From: Ignavibacteriales bacterium
GTDB taxonomy: Bacteria > Bacteroidota > Ignavibacteria > UBA10030 > SZUA-254
Direction of reading: 5' to 3'
Assembly: GCA_016207985.1 (NCBI GenBank)
Contig: JACQYX010000308.1
Coordinates: forward strand, 1-9,526
DNA: 9,526 nucleotides
Shown here: positions 1 to 6,951 of the stretch, piece by piece
Layout: each line of letters begins with the position of its first letter
Numbering within the stretch: position 1 is the first letter of the stretch
The notes under the pieces: generated by a model
Seen by the model: only the letters and a program-made list of their open reading frames with translations
Database searches by the model: none
What the model was told of the DNA's origin: nothing
Made by a program: the position numbers and the translations under genes

Positions 1-2
1 GG

Positions 3-1139
3 AAATTTACTAAAACTTTTCAGCAGAGAAAGAATGACGATATCAATGCTCTATTGTTGCGTTGGCAAACGAAAGCAAATCCTTGGGAGAGAGCCGTCGA
101 ATCGGATTGGTTCTATGAAGTAAGTACAGGACGGTCGTCCAAATTAGAGCGTTTGTTCCAACGTGTTCCTAAAGGTAATGGTAATTACATATATCTCGGT
201 GACTTGAATAATAATCACATAATCGATCAACAAGATTTCCAGTTGAGTCGGTTTGATGGAGAGTACATTGCTGTAACCCTGCCCACCGATGAACTTATAC
301 CTGTAATCGATGTTAAAGCAAGTACAAGAGTTCGTTTAAATCCCGGACGTCTTATTTCACAAAATGGATGGTTTGGAAAAGGACTCTCGACGCTATCATC
401 AGAAACATACCTCAGAGTTGAGGAGAAAAGTCGTGAAACCGACAAGAAGAAGATATATTTCTTACAGTTCGGCTATTTTTTAAAAGACGCCACAACAATT
501 ATTGGAAGCAACTTGATAATTCAGGATTTATATTTTTTAGAAAACAATCCCTCATTCAATTTACGATACCGTTACACACAGCGGCTAGGATTAACAGAAT
601 ATGCGCAATCCATCGAGAGGACTTACATGCATGAAAATTCTCTCCGTGTGCGTTGGGAACTCGTTAAGGAGATTTCAAATCAAAGTGAATACATTCAAAA
701 AGTGGACATTTTAACTGCAAGTCAGGATAACCAGAGGTCGCGAGAAATATCCTCTCAGGCAATTTCTTCAGACTGGTCATACAGGCCTATGCAAGAATTT
801 GAGCTTGGTTTTAAATTTCAATTTGGAAATGCAGCAAATTTTGATACCTCTCGAGCTGACATCAACGATCAATCCATTCGGTTCGTATATGCCCTTATTG
901 AACAAGGGCAAGTGAGGGTAGAATTTATTCGTGAAGAAGTGTTGATGCAACGGATAGGTAATATTGTACCCTTTGAGCTAACGAATGGACGTCTCTCAGG
1001 TAAGAGTTGGATATGGAACGTAAATTTTGATTACCGTATTTTTACGTATATCCAGATGAGTTTAAATTACGAAGGACGGAGTGAAGGGGGACGAGAAGCA
1101 GTACATATCGGAAAAGCAGAAGTTAGAGCATTCTTTTAA
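3..1139 (+). CDS. Probable outer-membrane protein, C-terminal part (5' end outside window)
   Basis: The frame is open from the first bases of the window, so the start lies upstream; the TTG at 54 is an internal Leu codon. About 378 residues are visible. Near the N-terminal side is a GNYIYLGDLNNN stretch whose loop at 201-236 reads D-x-N-x-N-x-x-I-D-x-x-D, resembling an EF-hand/dockerin calcium loop. It is followed by a 'FDGEYIAVTLPTDELIPVID' segment. The rest alternates polar and aromatic/hydrophobic residues (FDYRIFTYIQMSLNYEGR) and ends in the aromatic pair Phe-Phe, as in many outer-membrane beta-barrel proteins. I recognise the style from FCB-group envelope proteins but cannot name a family. 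The function is unknown; surface or outer-membrane location is inferred. No downstream partner is obvious, because the next strong gene starts 372 bases later. Confidence 0.75.
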   Translation, partial: KFTKTFQQRKNDDINALLLRWQTKANPWERAVESDWFYEVSTGRSSKLERLFQRVPKGNGNYIYLGDLNNNHIIDQQDFQLSRFDGEYIAVTLPTDELIPVIDVKASTRVRLNPGRLISQNGWFGKGLSTLSSETYLRVEEKSRETDKKKIYFLQFGYFLKDATTIIGSNLIIQDLYFLENNPSFNLRYRYTQRLGLTEYAQSIERTYMHENSLRVRWELVKEISNQSEYIQKVDILTASQDNQRSREISSQAISSDWSYRPMQEFELGFKFQFGNAANFDTSRADINDQSIRFVYALIEQGQVRVEFIREEVLMQRIGNIVPFELTNGRLSGKSWIWNVNFDYRIFTYIQMSLNYEGRSEGGREAVHIGKAEVRAFF

Positions 1140-1151
1140 AGATTCACTCGT

Positions 1152-1168
1152 AGGATAAAAAAAATCCT
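1152..1168 (+). terminator. Weak hairpin after the first gene
   Basis: AGGAT (1152-1156) and ATCCT (1164-1168) form a 5-bp stem around a loop of seven A residues, followed by TT and a short T/C run. It lies 12 bases after the stop of the upstream gene, where a terminator is expected. The stem is short and AT-rich and the U-tract is poor, so this is only a candidate. Confidence 0.25.
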
Positions 1169-1233
1169 TTTCAAAAAATTTTATTTCTCAGTTCTGTTTC
1201 ACAAGGTTTCACGTTCAGAAATATCTCGAAGAA

Positions 1234-1377
1234 ATGATGGCACGATATTTTTTAAAAATTTTTTTAAAATATTTTTTCATCGCAGTCATTTTTTCCTTGC
1301 TTTTCTGGCTCTTTCTTTTTATAATATTCCGAATTAGTTTTTCCTGCGATACTTCAGTTCAGTTAGCTCTTCCATAG
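1234..1377 (+). CDS. Possible small single-span membrane protein, 47 aa
   Basis: An ATG-ATG pair opens a 47-codon frame ending in TAG. It encodes a basic start (MMARYFLKIFLKY), one long hydrophobic segment at about residues 14-33 (FFIAVIFSLLFWLFLFIIF), an Arg, and a short polar tail with one Cys. The positive-inside pattern before the hydrophobic stretch suits a small membrane protein or signal anchor. Against it: the region is so T-rich that Phe/Leu/Ile-rich frames can arise by chance, the only ribosome-binding sequence is a GAAGAA touching the start, and I recognise no family. It could also be the remnant 5' end of a decayed gene. Treat as hypothetical. Confidence 0.3.
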   Translation: MMARYFLKIFLKYFFIAVIFSLLFWLFLFIIFRISFSCDTSVQLALP

Positions 1378-1511
1378 CTCATCAGCAAACAGATGTTTTA
1401 AAAATAATTTTTGGTGATGCGTTCGAAATAATTTTAGTGGGAAAAAATTTATATAACGCAAACTATCAATCTATTAAATTGAGGAATAGTATTTTATTTT
1501 GAGAATGATTT

Positions 1512-2135
1512 ATGCTTGATGATGTAGAGACACTCGAGATATCGAATATCACTACGACGTTGAAGAAAAAATTAAGAAGTGAATCCGAAACGGTAAAGCA
1601 AATCCAGGATGATGAAAATTCTCTCTCTTCTGCGATTTATTGCACTTCGTTCGACTCGCGCATTGGGCGGATTTATATTGCTTCTACCGAAAAAGGTGTT
1701 TGCAAAGTCAGTTTACCTCATGAGAATCGTAAAGATTTTGTTGGATGGCTGAAGAAGCATTTCGACCTTGAGATGGTTTCCGACAACAGATTGAAGAATA
1801 AAGATGTTATCGATCAATTCACTCGTTATTTCAACGGGCGCTTAGCACAATTTCATTGTTCGCTCGATTTGATCGGGACCCCTTTTCAAATTCGAGTCTG
1901 GAAAGAATTAGCTAAGATACCATACGGTTCTACAATCACTTATAAACACCTCGCAAAGCGGGTGCACGCCCCTAAAGCATTTCAGGCTGTCGGTCGGGCA
2001 AATGGTGCCAATCCTCTTCCGATCATAATTCCATGCCATAGGGTAATCGGCTCAGATGGATCCCTGGTTGGCTATGCATACGGTGTTAAAACCAAAGAGT
2101 TTTTACTTCGGTTAGAAGGTGTTCTGATGCTCTGA
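1512..2135 (+). CDS. ogt: Methylated-DNA--protein-cysteine methyltransferase (MGMT/Ogt family)
   Basis: This 207-residue cytoplasmic suicide repair protein should transfer the alkyl group from O6-alkylguanine (and O4-alkylthymine) to its own cysteine. The active-site motif IPCHRVIG places the acceptor Cys at 175. Gap-free counting to human MGMT also gives the helix-turn-helix Tyr (Y144, human Y114), the active-site Asn (N167, human N137) and the Glu of the LEG end (E202, human E172). The position of the human 'arginine finger' R128 is Gln158, which is unusual. The N-terminal RNase H-like half begins near residue 42 (YCTSFDSRIGRIYIAS). Before it lies a charged extension of about 40 residues not needed by the family, so a later start is possible. 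There is no Ada-type AraC or phosphotriester domain, so it resembles Ogt rather than Ada. GAGA at 1501-1504 is a weak ribosome-binding site. It appears to be transcribed alone. Confidence 0.9.
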   Translation: MLDDVETLEISNITTTLKKKLRSESETVKQIQDDENSLSSAIYCTSFDSRIGRIYIASTEKGVCKVSLPHENRKDFVGWLKKHFDLEMVSDNRLKNKDVIDQFTRYFNGRLAQFHCSLDLIGTPFQIRVWKELAKIPYGSTITYKHLAKRVHAPKAFQAVGRANGANPLPIIIPCHRVIGSDGSLVGYAYGVKTKEFLLRLEGVLML

Positions 2136-2279
2136 ACGATTTCATGGTTCATGGTTGAGATAATTGAGATTAAGTTTAAATAGAGAAATCCCAAGGTAAA
2201 CACATTCACTAATCCTTTTTTGGAGGTTGTCTGGAATTTTTCTAATTTTCATTTCAGAAAAAATTCACTCAGATGTTAA
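2136..2279. other. Intergenic region between ogt and the helicase
   Basis: This 144-base spacer has a 7-base tandem duplication (TTCATGG at 2141-2147 and 2148-2154) and a good-looking TGGAGG at 2221-2226 that is too far (over 50 bases) from the helicase ATG to act as its ribosome-binding site. I see no terminator or clear promoter. Confidence 0.4.
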
Positions 2280-4130
2280 ATGACTTTTCTTAATAAGGTA
2301 AATTCTCGACAGCTCGAGGCAATCAAAGCTGTTCAAGGACCGGTGATCATTGTAGCAGGTCCAGGGAGCGGCAAAACTCGCGTGTTGACCTACCGCATTG
2401 CTTATCTTATATCGATCGGCGTTCCAGCATATCAATTGTTGGCTTTGACATTTACCAATAAAGCTGCTAATGAGATGAAAGAACGTATCACTCAACAGGT
2501 TGGTGAAAAAAGCAAGCAACTTTGGATGGGTACGTTCCATTCCATATTTGCCCGATTGTTACGGATCGAAGCTGATCGGTTAGGTTTTGGAAAGAACTTT
2601 TCGATTTACGATACACAGGACCGTTTACGACTTATCCAATCGATTATGAATGATTTGCATATACCTTCACAACAATATAATCCACAAGCTGTGATGTATC
2701 GGATAAGTCGTGCTAAGAATCAGGTGATACTTCCGGAAGAGTATGCATCGCAATCGCTCGATTTATTCGAAGAGAAAACGGCAAAGATTTATGCTGAATA
2801 CGTGAGGCGTCTCAAGCTCAACAACGCAATGGATTTTGACGATTTACTCATCAAACCAATCGAGCTATTCAATCACCATAAAAAGATTCTCGAATCATAT
2901 CAAGAGAGATTTCGTTTTATTCTTATTGATGAATACCAGGATACAAACCGGGCGCAATATGTTTTACTAAAATTGCTTGCGGAAAAATATAAAAATATTT
3001 GTGTCGTAGGTGATGATGCCCAGAGTATTTACGGATTCCGAGGTGCCGATATCAGGAATATCTTGGAATTTACACGAGATTATCCTGAAGCTAAAATTAT
3101 TCATCTTGAACAGAATTATCGGTCGACACGTGCCATCCTATCGGCTGCCGATCAAGTTATTAAAAAGAATGTGAATCAAATCCCGAAGAATCTCTGGACA
3201 GAAAATCTCGATGGAGAACCGATCACAATCCTCGAATGTGTCGACGATAAAAGCGAGGGAGAAGCAATCGTTCGTAACATCTTTCGTGAAGTAGAGCGGT
3301 TGAAAATTCAATTTAAAGATATCGCTATCATGTATCGGACGAATGCACAATCTCGGACCCTTGAAGATGTGCTGCGTAAAAATACTATTCCCTATGCAAT
3401 CATCGGTGGAATTGAGTTTTATCAGCGGAAGGAAGTTAAAGATGTACTTGCATATTTTCGGCTGCTCGTTAATCCTCAAGATGATGAAAGCTTTCTTCGG
3501 ATTGTGAATTACCCAAATCGAGGTATCGGGGAGGTGGCTGTTCGCCATTTACGTAATTTTGCATCGACAAATTCTCAATCATTGTCTGTCGCTATAAGTA
3601 GTGCTGATCAAATAAACGGTCCGGCAAAAAAAGCGAAGACAGGTATGATAAACTTATCTTCCATGTTCGAGAAATATCGGAAGTTAAAAAATGAATTAAG
3701 CATGTCAGAACTATCAAGAGCACTCGTGGATGAGCTGGGAATTCTGAATTTGTTCAAAGAGGAAGGGACTCCCGAAGCGATGGCTCGGCGGGAGAATGTT
3801 CATGAATTATTATCAGCCATATCGGAATTTGCCGCGGAGCAACCTAATGCTACCCTGGAAAGCTTTCTGCAAGAAGTTTCGCTTGTTGCGGATGTTGATG
3901 AATGGGATAATGAATTCAATGCCGTCACATTAATGACATTGCATAGTGCGAAAGGGTTGGAATTCCCGATCGTTTTTATTACCGGATTGGAGGAAGGACT
4001 TCTGCCTTACTATAATTCTTCACTAGATACAGTAGAACTTGAAGAAGAACGCAGGTTATTTTACGTTGGAATAACACGAACAATGAATAAATTGTTTCTT
4101 AGCTGGGAAGATATTATACATAACCGGTGA
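2280..4130 (+). CDS. UvrD/PcrA-type DNA helicase, frame broken after motif VI
   Basis: This superfamily 1A 3'-5' DNA helicase uses ATP to unwind DNA in repair and replication restart. All helicase motifs are present in its 616 residues: Q-motif Gln11; Walker A GPGSGKT (27-33); Ia TFTNKAANEM (57-66); Walker B DEYQDTN (217-223); III GDDAQSIYGFRGAD (244-257); IV QNYRST (278-283); V LMTLHSAKGLEFP (551-563); VI EERRLFYVGITR (589-600). The usual length is about 700-740. The frame ends at TGA 4128-4130 only 16 residues past motif VI, whereas PcrA/UvrD continue for about 100 more with a Tudor-like C-terminal domain. That domain's end is visible in another frame at 4102-4218, so the gene seems to have suffered an internal deletion plus frameshift near 4101-4107. 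The ATG at 2280 fits the family N-terminus, but no strong ribosome-binding site precedes it. The protein may keep ATPase activity; loss of the tail would be expected to affect partner contacts such as RNA polymerase (known for PcrA/UvrD). Confidence 0.88.
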   Translation: MTFLNKVNSRQLEAIKAVQGPVIIVAGPGSGKTRVLTYRIAYLISIGVPAYQLLALTFTNKAANEMKERITQQVGEKSKQLWMGTFHSIFARLLRIEADRLGFGKNFSIYDTQDRLRLIQSIMNDLHIPSQQYNPQAVMYRISRAKNQVILPEEYASQSLDLFEEKTAKIYAEYVRRLKLNNAMDFDDLLIKPIELFNHHKKILESYQERFRFILIDEYQDTNRAQYVLLKLLAEKYKNICVVGDDAQSIYGFRGADIRNILEFTRDYPEAKIIHLEQNYRSTRAILSAADQVIKKNVNQIPKNLWTENLDGEPITILECVDDKSEGEAIVRNIFREVERLKIQFKDIAIMYRTNAQSRTLEDVLRKNTIPYAIIGGIEFYQRKEVKDVLAYFRLLVNPQDDESFLRIVNYPNRGIGEVAVRHLRNFASTNSQSLSVAISSADQINGPAKKAKTGMINLSSMFEKYRKLKNELSMSELSRALVDELGILNLFKEEGTPEAMARRENVHELLSAISEFAAEQPNATLESFLQEVSLVADVDEWDNEFNAVTLMTLHSAKGLEFPIVFITGLEEGLLPYYNSSLDTVELEEERRLFYVGITRTMNKLFLSWEDIIHNR

Positions 4131-4218
4131 AGGGGATGCGTGCAAAATTATAGTCGAATTCGATGCTGTTGGAAGGAAAAATTTGATGTTGAAATATGCC
4201 CACTTAAAAATCTTGTGA
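4102..4218 (+). pseudogene. Displaced C-terminal end of the UvrD/PcrA helicase
   Basis: Read one frame over from the helicase, this stretch encodes AGKILYITGEGD followed by VEFDAVGRKNLMLKYA and HLKIL, then TGA (4216-4218). It matches the usual last segment of PcrA/UvrD-type helicases: the Tudor-like fold with a 'GxGxIlxixGxGd' turn, a 'V.F...G.K.L...YA.L' strand pair and then the stop. The linker and 'PSRFL' region that normally sits between motif VI and this segment is absent. The sequence therefore looks like the two ends of one gene joined after loss of a stretch whose length is not a multiple of three. The stop overlaps the probable GTG start of the next gene (GTGA), as expected for the ancestral gene order. 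Confidence 0.75.
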
Positions 4219-5096
4219 AATTCACGATAATAAAATTTTTTTCGCAATCTGTTTTTAAAATCTGGTATTACGCTAAGGGATTATATGCTAAAGCCAACGA
4301 TGAAAATATTTTCTTTCTGGCTGCGGGAATAGCATTTAACGGTATTCTCTGTTTAATTCCATTATTGTTACTCATGACTTCGATAGTGGGAATAATCCTT
4401 CATTCTTCTGCCTTATCCCTTCAGAAAGTCGATGAAATATTGAATGCAGCGTTTCCACCTCAGCCCTACGCTCAGGAAATAAAATCATCGCTTATGGGAA
4501 TAATCGATGATATCGTTCGTTATCGTTCAACCTTTGGCATCTACGGTGTGGGGATATTGATTTGGGCGTCAGCATCGATGTTTAGCTCTATTAGGTTTGT
4601 TCTAAATTTTATTTACAAATTTAAGTCGAAGAAACTTTTGGTCGTGACTATAATTGAAAATATTATTTTGGTAATAATTCTGGGAATGTTGTTTGTAATC
4701 GCGAACTTCTTCTCTTGGATATTATTGCCGATCAATTCTCTATTAAAAACGATCCCTGAATTGAGTCAATTTGATATTTCCGGTTTTGTAAAGTCAATGT
4801 CATACATCGCCTCTTTCCTTCCGGCTTTCATCATGTTCTATATAATTAACCGCTACATTCCAGAGCGTGGAATCTCGAATAGGATCGCTTTGGTTGCTGC
4901 AAGCACAACGACGATATTATGGTGGATCGCCGGCAAAGGATTCGCATTGTATTTGACTGCATTTCATCCTTACAGTAAGTTGTACGGGACGTATACATTT
5001 ATCCTGGTTTTTTTAATATGGATATATTATTCTTCGGTTGTTTTCGTTGTCGGTGCTATGGTTGCACAATTATATCGGGAGAAGAACACAATGTAG
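4215..5096 (+). CDS. YihY/BrkB-family inner-membrane protein
   Basis: This 293-residue protein belongs to the YihY (UPF0761/BrkB) family, once mislabelled ribonuclease BN; its molecular role is not settled. About six membrane segments are visible, starting with FFLAAGIAFNGILCLIPLLL, then around GIYGVGILIWASASMFSS, ENIILVIILGMLFVIANF, IASFLPAFIMFYIINRYIP, ALVAASTTTILWWIAGKGF and the family-typical end YGTYTFILVFLIWIYYSS...GAMVAQLY. I chose GTG 4215 because it overlaps the ancestral helicase stop (GTGA) and gives a family-like N-terminus. An upstream GTG at 4140 is in frame and has AAGGGG before it, but the 25 residues it adds come from sequence that encodes the helicase tail in another frame. 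The gene is likely translationally coupled to the helicase. It ends with no obvious terminator. Confidence 0.85.
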   Translation: MKFTIIKFFSQSVFKIWYYAKGLYAKANDENIFFLAAGIAFNGILCLIPLLLLMTSIVGIILHSSALSLQKVDEILNAAFPPQPYAQEIKSSLMGIIDDIVRYRSTFGIYGVGILIWASASMFSSIRFVLNFIYKFKSKKLLVVTIIENIILVIILGMLFVIANFFSWILLPINSLLKTIPELSQFDISGFVKSMSYIASFLPAFIMFYIINRYIPERGISNRIALVAASTTTILWWIAGKGFALYLTAFHPYSKLYGTYTFILVFLIWIYYSSVVFVVGAMVAQLYREKNTM

Positions 5097-5298
5097 TTCT
5101 TCATTTCTTATTACTCACTTTTCTTAATTATTATTTTTTACGATTTAATAAATTCTCCATTAGTTAAAATCAATCAACGATCAGACAGATAATCCCAATA
5201 TGGAGTGAAAAAAAAGCTTGATTAATTCTCTTAGTGAAAATTAAATTGTAATTAGATACCCATCTCCACGAGGTTAGGAGTGTTTTTATCCTATTTAA
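5097..5298. other. Intergenic region before the secretion/pilus ATPase
   Basis: This AT-rich 202-base gap separates the YihY gene from the ATPase. It contains one sigma70-like candidate (listed separately) and a purine-rich AGGTTAGGAG at 5271-5280. TAGGA (5275-5279) and TCCTA (5289-5293) could pair and place this ribosome-binding-like sequence in a small hairpin just before ATG 5299. I see no tRNA and no further ORF with protein-like content. Confidence 0.4.
5218..5246 (+). promoter_or_regulatory. Candidate sigma70-type promoter for the ATPase gene
   Basis: TTGATT (5218-5223) and TTAAAT (5241-5246) are separated by exactly 17 bases and lie about 50 bases before ATG 5299. Both hexamers are imperfect and the region is AT-rich, so chance matches are likely. 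The position at the head of a gene that follows a 200-base gap favours it. Confidence 0.3.
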
Positions 5299-5615
5299 AT
5301 GTCTACCCCAGAATGGAATGAATTAAGTGGTCGTGAGGTTAGCCATCTATCCTCACAATTTCTCTGTAATTCATTTTGTCGCTACATATTACTGCCTAGA
5401 TTTTATCGAATCGTGGGCATCTAAACTTCATCAATAAAATCCTTGAGGGGATTCCTCAAAAAATCCGTGATACTGCAATCACTATTAAGATACTACCATT
5501 CCAGATTTCTGGAAATGATCCTTTTAAATTATTAATCGTAACACCTGATCCTTCGAACAGAGACATCGCATCGATTGCCCGGGCATTTCCATATCCGAAG
5601 TATGAAATTTGTTAC
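5299..5615 (+). pseudogene. N-terminal domain of the GspE/PilB ATPase, split by a frameshift
   Basis: ATG 5299 opens 41 codons (MSTPEWNELSGREVSHLSSQ, later RYILLPRFYRIVGI) that stop at TAA 5422-5424. In the frame of the downstream ATPase, sequence is open from 5400 without any ATG, GTG or TTG until 5616 and reads LNFINKILEGIPQKI, then ILPFQISGNDPFKLLIVTPD, and finally YEICYMTIANYDALIREL. That is the look of the MshEN/T2SSE N-terminal domain (LP..., L.V...DP, and a final helix ending in LI). Inserting one base at ATC|TAA (5419-5422) would join the two parts as ...YRIVGI-LNFINKIL... into a protein of about 547 residues, a normal length for the family. The lesion may be real or a sequencing/assembly error. 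Confidence 0.65.
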
Positions 5616-6941
5616 ATGACGATAGCGAATTACGATGCTCTCATACGGGAATTACTGGCTGAAGGGCAGAGCAGGCCCTCAGGGTTGATGACTCAAATAG
5701 TCGATGAGGATCAAGATGTACAATTGGATGAGCTTGATGAAGAGATACGTAAAGGTCATCTTAACGAATTGGTGGATAATATTTTTTCTGATGCGGTTCG
5801 GTTGAATGCTTCAGATATACACATCATCCCGCGAGCAGCGAGAAAAACCGAGATCCATTTCCGCCTCGATGGATACTTAACTCTTTGGCGAACGATAGAT
5901 GATTTACGTGCAGACGCTGTTGCAGCAGTTGTAAAGGATATCGCGAAAGGGACGGATCGCTTCGAGCGCAATATGGCACAGGATGGTTTCATCCAGATAC
6001 AAGTTGAAAATAAAATTGTCAGATTCCGCGTTTCTATTATTCCGCTCATTGGAAAGGAATTGAAAGTAAAATTGGAATCCATTGTTCTGCGTGTTCTCCG
6101 AGATCCAGAGTCAAGCATTACTATCGATAACATCGGATTTCAGCCGCAAGCATTGGAACTCTTTAAAAAAGCGATCGAGAAACCATATGGTATTGTTATC
6201 TTAACCGGTCCGACCGGTAGCGGTAAAAGTACTACACTCCTTGCGGCACTGCGTGCTGTAATGAATCCTGCATATAATATCATTACCGTCGAAGATCCTG
6301 TTGAATATTTTATCGATGGTGCAAGGCAAGTCAAACTCAATCCGAAGTTGGGATTTGATGAAGCTCTCAGGGCGATTCTGAGACATGATCCTGATATAGT
6401 TATGGTTGGTGAGATTCGCGATAAACAAACTGCCGATTTAGCTGTGAAGCTTGCGAACACAGGTCATCTTACATTTTCAACTTTACATACCAATGATGCA
6501 CCAAGTGTAATCGCCCGTCTATACAAAATGGGAATTGAGCCGTTCCTTCTTGCCTACTCTATCAATATCATCGTTGCTCAGCGGTTGTTGAGGAAACTTT
6601 GTGAAAGATGTAAAACTATCGATACCGAGGTTCTGCCAATAACATTCGAAAAACTCGGTTTGACCGAAGAAGAAATCAGAGATATAAAAGTTTATCGTCC
6701 GGTTGGATGCTTACATTGCCTCAAAGGTTATAAAGGACGTACTGCGATTCACGAAGTTCTCTATTTTACAAAAGAGGTTCGACAATTGATTATGGAATCT
6801 GGATCATCCATAAACGAGGAAGCTCTCAGACAGCTTGCGATCAAGCAAGGTATGAAGACTCTCCACGATTCCGGAATCGAATTGTTGAAAAAAGGCATCA
6901 CAACGATCGACGAAGTCGCAAGCACAACTATGAACGATTAG
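5616..6941 (+). CDS. GspE/PilB-type secretion/type IV pilus assembly ATPase
   Basis: This hexameric cytoplasmic ATPase powers type IV pilus extension or type II secretion. In the 441-codon intact part: NASDIHI and HFRLDGYL (about residues 64-88, N2 domain), Walker A GPTGSGKSTT (198-207), Asp box ITVEDPVEY (223-231), Walker B DPDIVMVGEIRD (258-269) and His box TGHLTFSTLHTN (282-293). A zinc-binding tetracysteine CxxC (C329, C332) plus CxxC (C365, C368) is typical of GspE/PilB and absent from PilT, so this is an assembly rather than retraction ATPase. ATG 5616 is the first canonical start in frame but lies inside the conserved N-terminal domain, so the real gene most likely began at 5299 (separate entry). 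Whether it serves pili or secretion cannot be decided: no pilC, pilT or pseudopilin gene is nearby. The next gene follows after 73 bases. Confidence 0.92.
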   Translation: MTIANYDALIRELLAEGQSRPSGLMTQIVDEDQDVQLDELDEEIRKGHLNELVDNIFSDAVRLNASDIHIIPRAARKTEIHFRLDGYLTLWRTIDDLRADAVAAVVKDIAKGTDRFERNMAQDGFIQIQVENKIVRFRVSIIPLIGKELKVKLESIVLRVLRDPESSITIDNIGFQPQALELFKKAIEKPYGIVILTGPTGSGKSTTLLAALRAVMNPAYNIITVEDPVEYFIDGARQVKLNPKLGFDEALRAILRHDPDIVMVGEIRDKQTADLAVKLANTGHLTFSTLHTNDAPSVIARLYKMGIEPFLLAYSINIIVAQRLLRKLCERCKTIDTEVLPITFEKLGLTEEEIRDIKVYRPVGCLHCLKGYKGRTAIHEVLYFTKEVRQLIMESGSSINEEALRQLAIKQGMKTLHDSGIELLKKGITTIDEVASTTMND

Positions 6942-6951
6942 AGATTGCATA

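Larger units (their letters stand above)
1140..1511. other. AT-rich intergenic region, 372 bases
   Basis: This gap is very T- and A-rich. It holds a small hairpin right after the upstream stop (1152-1168), an A/T-only inverted repeat (ATATTTT at 1245-1251 against AAAATAT at 1266-1272) and a short possible membrane-protein ORF (1234-1377). A TATATAAC string near 1450-1457 could be a -10 element for the following repair gene, but I see no good -35 partner. No tRNA or conserved protein fragment is visible. Confidence 0.6.

Noticed and set aside
54..59. TTG at 54 as the start of the first protein.
   Set aside because: The frame is open and protein-like to the first bases of the window, and no ribosome-binding site precedes the TTG.
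2220..2279. Upstream TTG start with the TGGAGG-like region for a longer helicase.
   Set aside because: The frame is open back to this point, but the added residues are not helicase-like and the ATG at 2280 gives the usual family N-terminus.
3138..3548. Long open frame on the minus strand inside the helicase gene.
   Set aside because: It lies wholly opposite a gene with all family motifs and has no recognisable protein features; it is a shadow frame. The same applies to the minus-strand frames within the ATPase and permease genes.
4128..4139. The helicase and the YihY frame are the same frame, separated only by one TGA, which could suggest stop-codon readthrough or a fusion protein.
   Set aside because: The 25 or so residues between are translated from sequence that clearly encodes the helicase tail in another frame. 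A helicase-YihY fusion has no known sense, and sharing a frame by chance is one in three.
5400..5430. Programmed -1 ribosomal frameshift in the ATPase gene.
   Set aside because: No slippery heptamer of the X-XXY-YYZ type and no downstream stem-loop or pseudoknot is visible at ATCTAAAC, so a simple one-base lesion or sequencing error is more likely.
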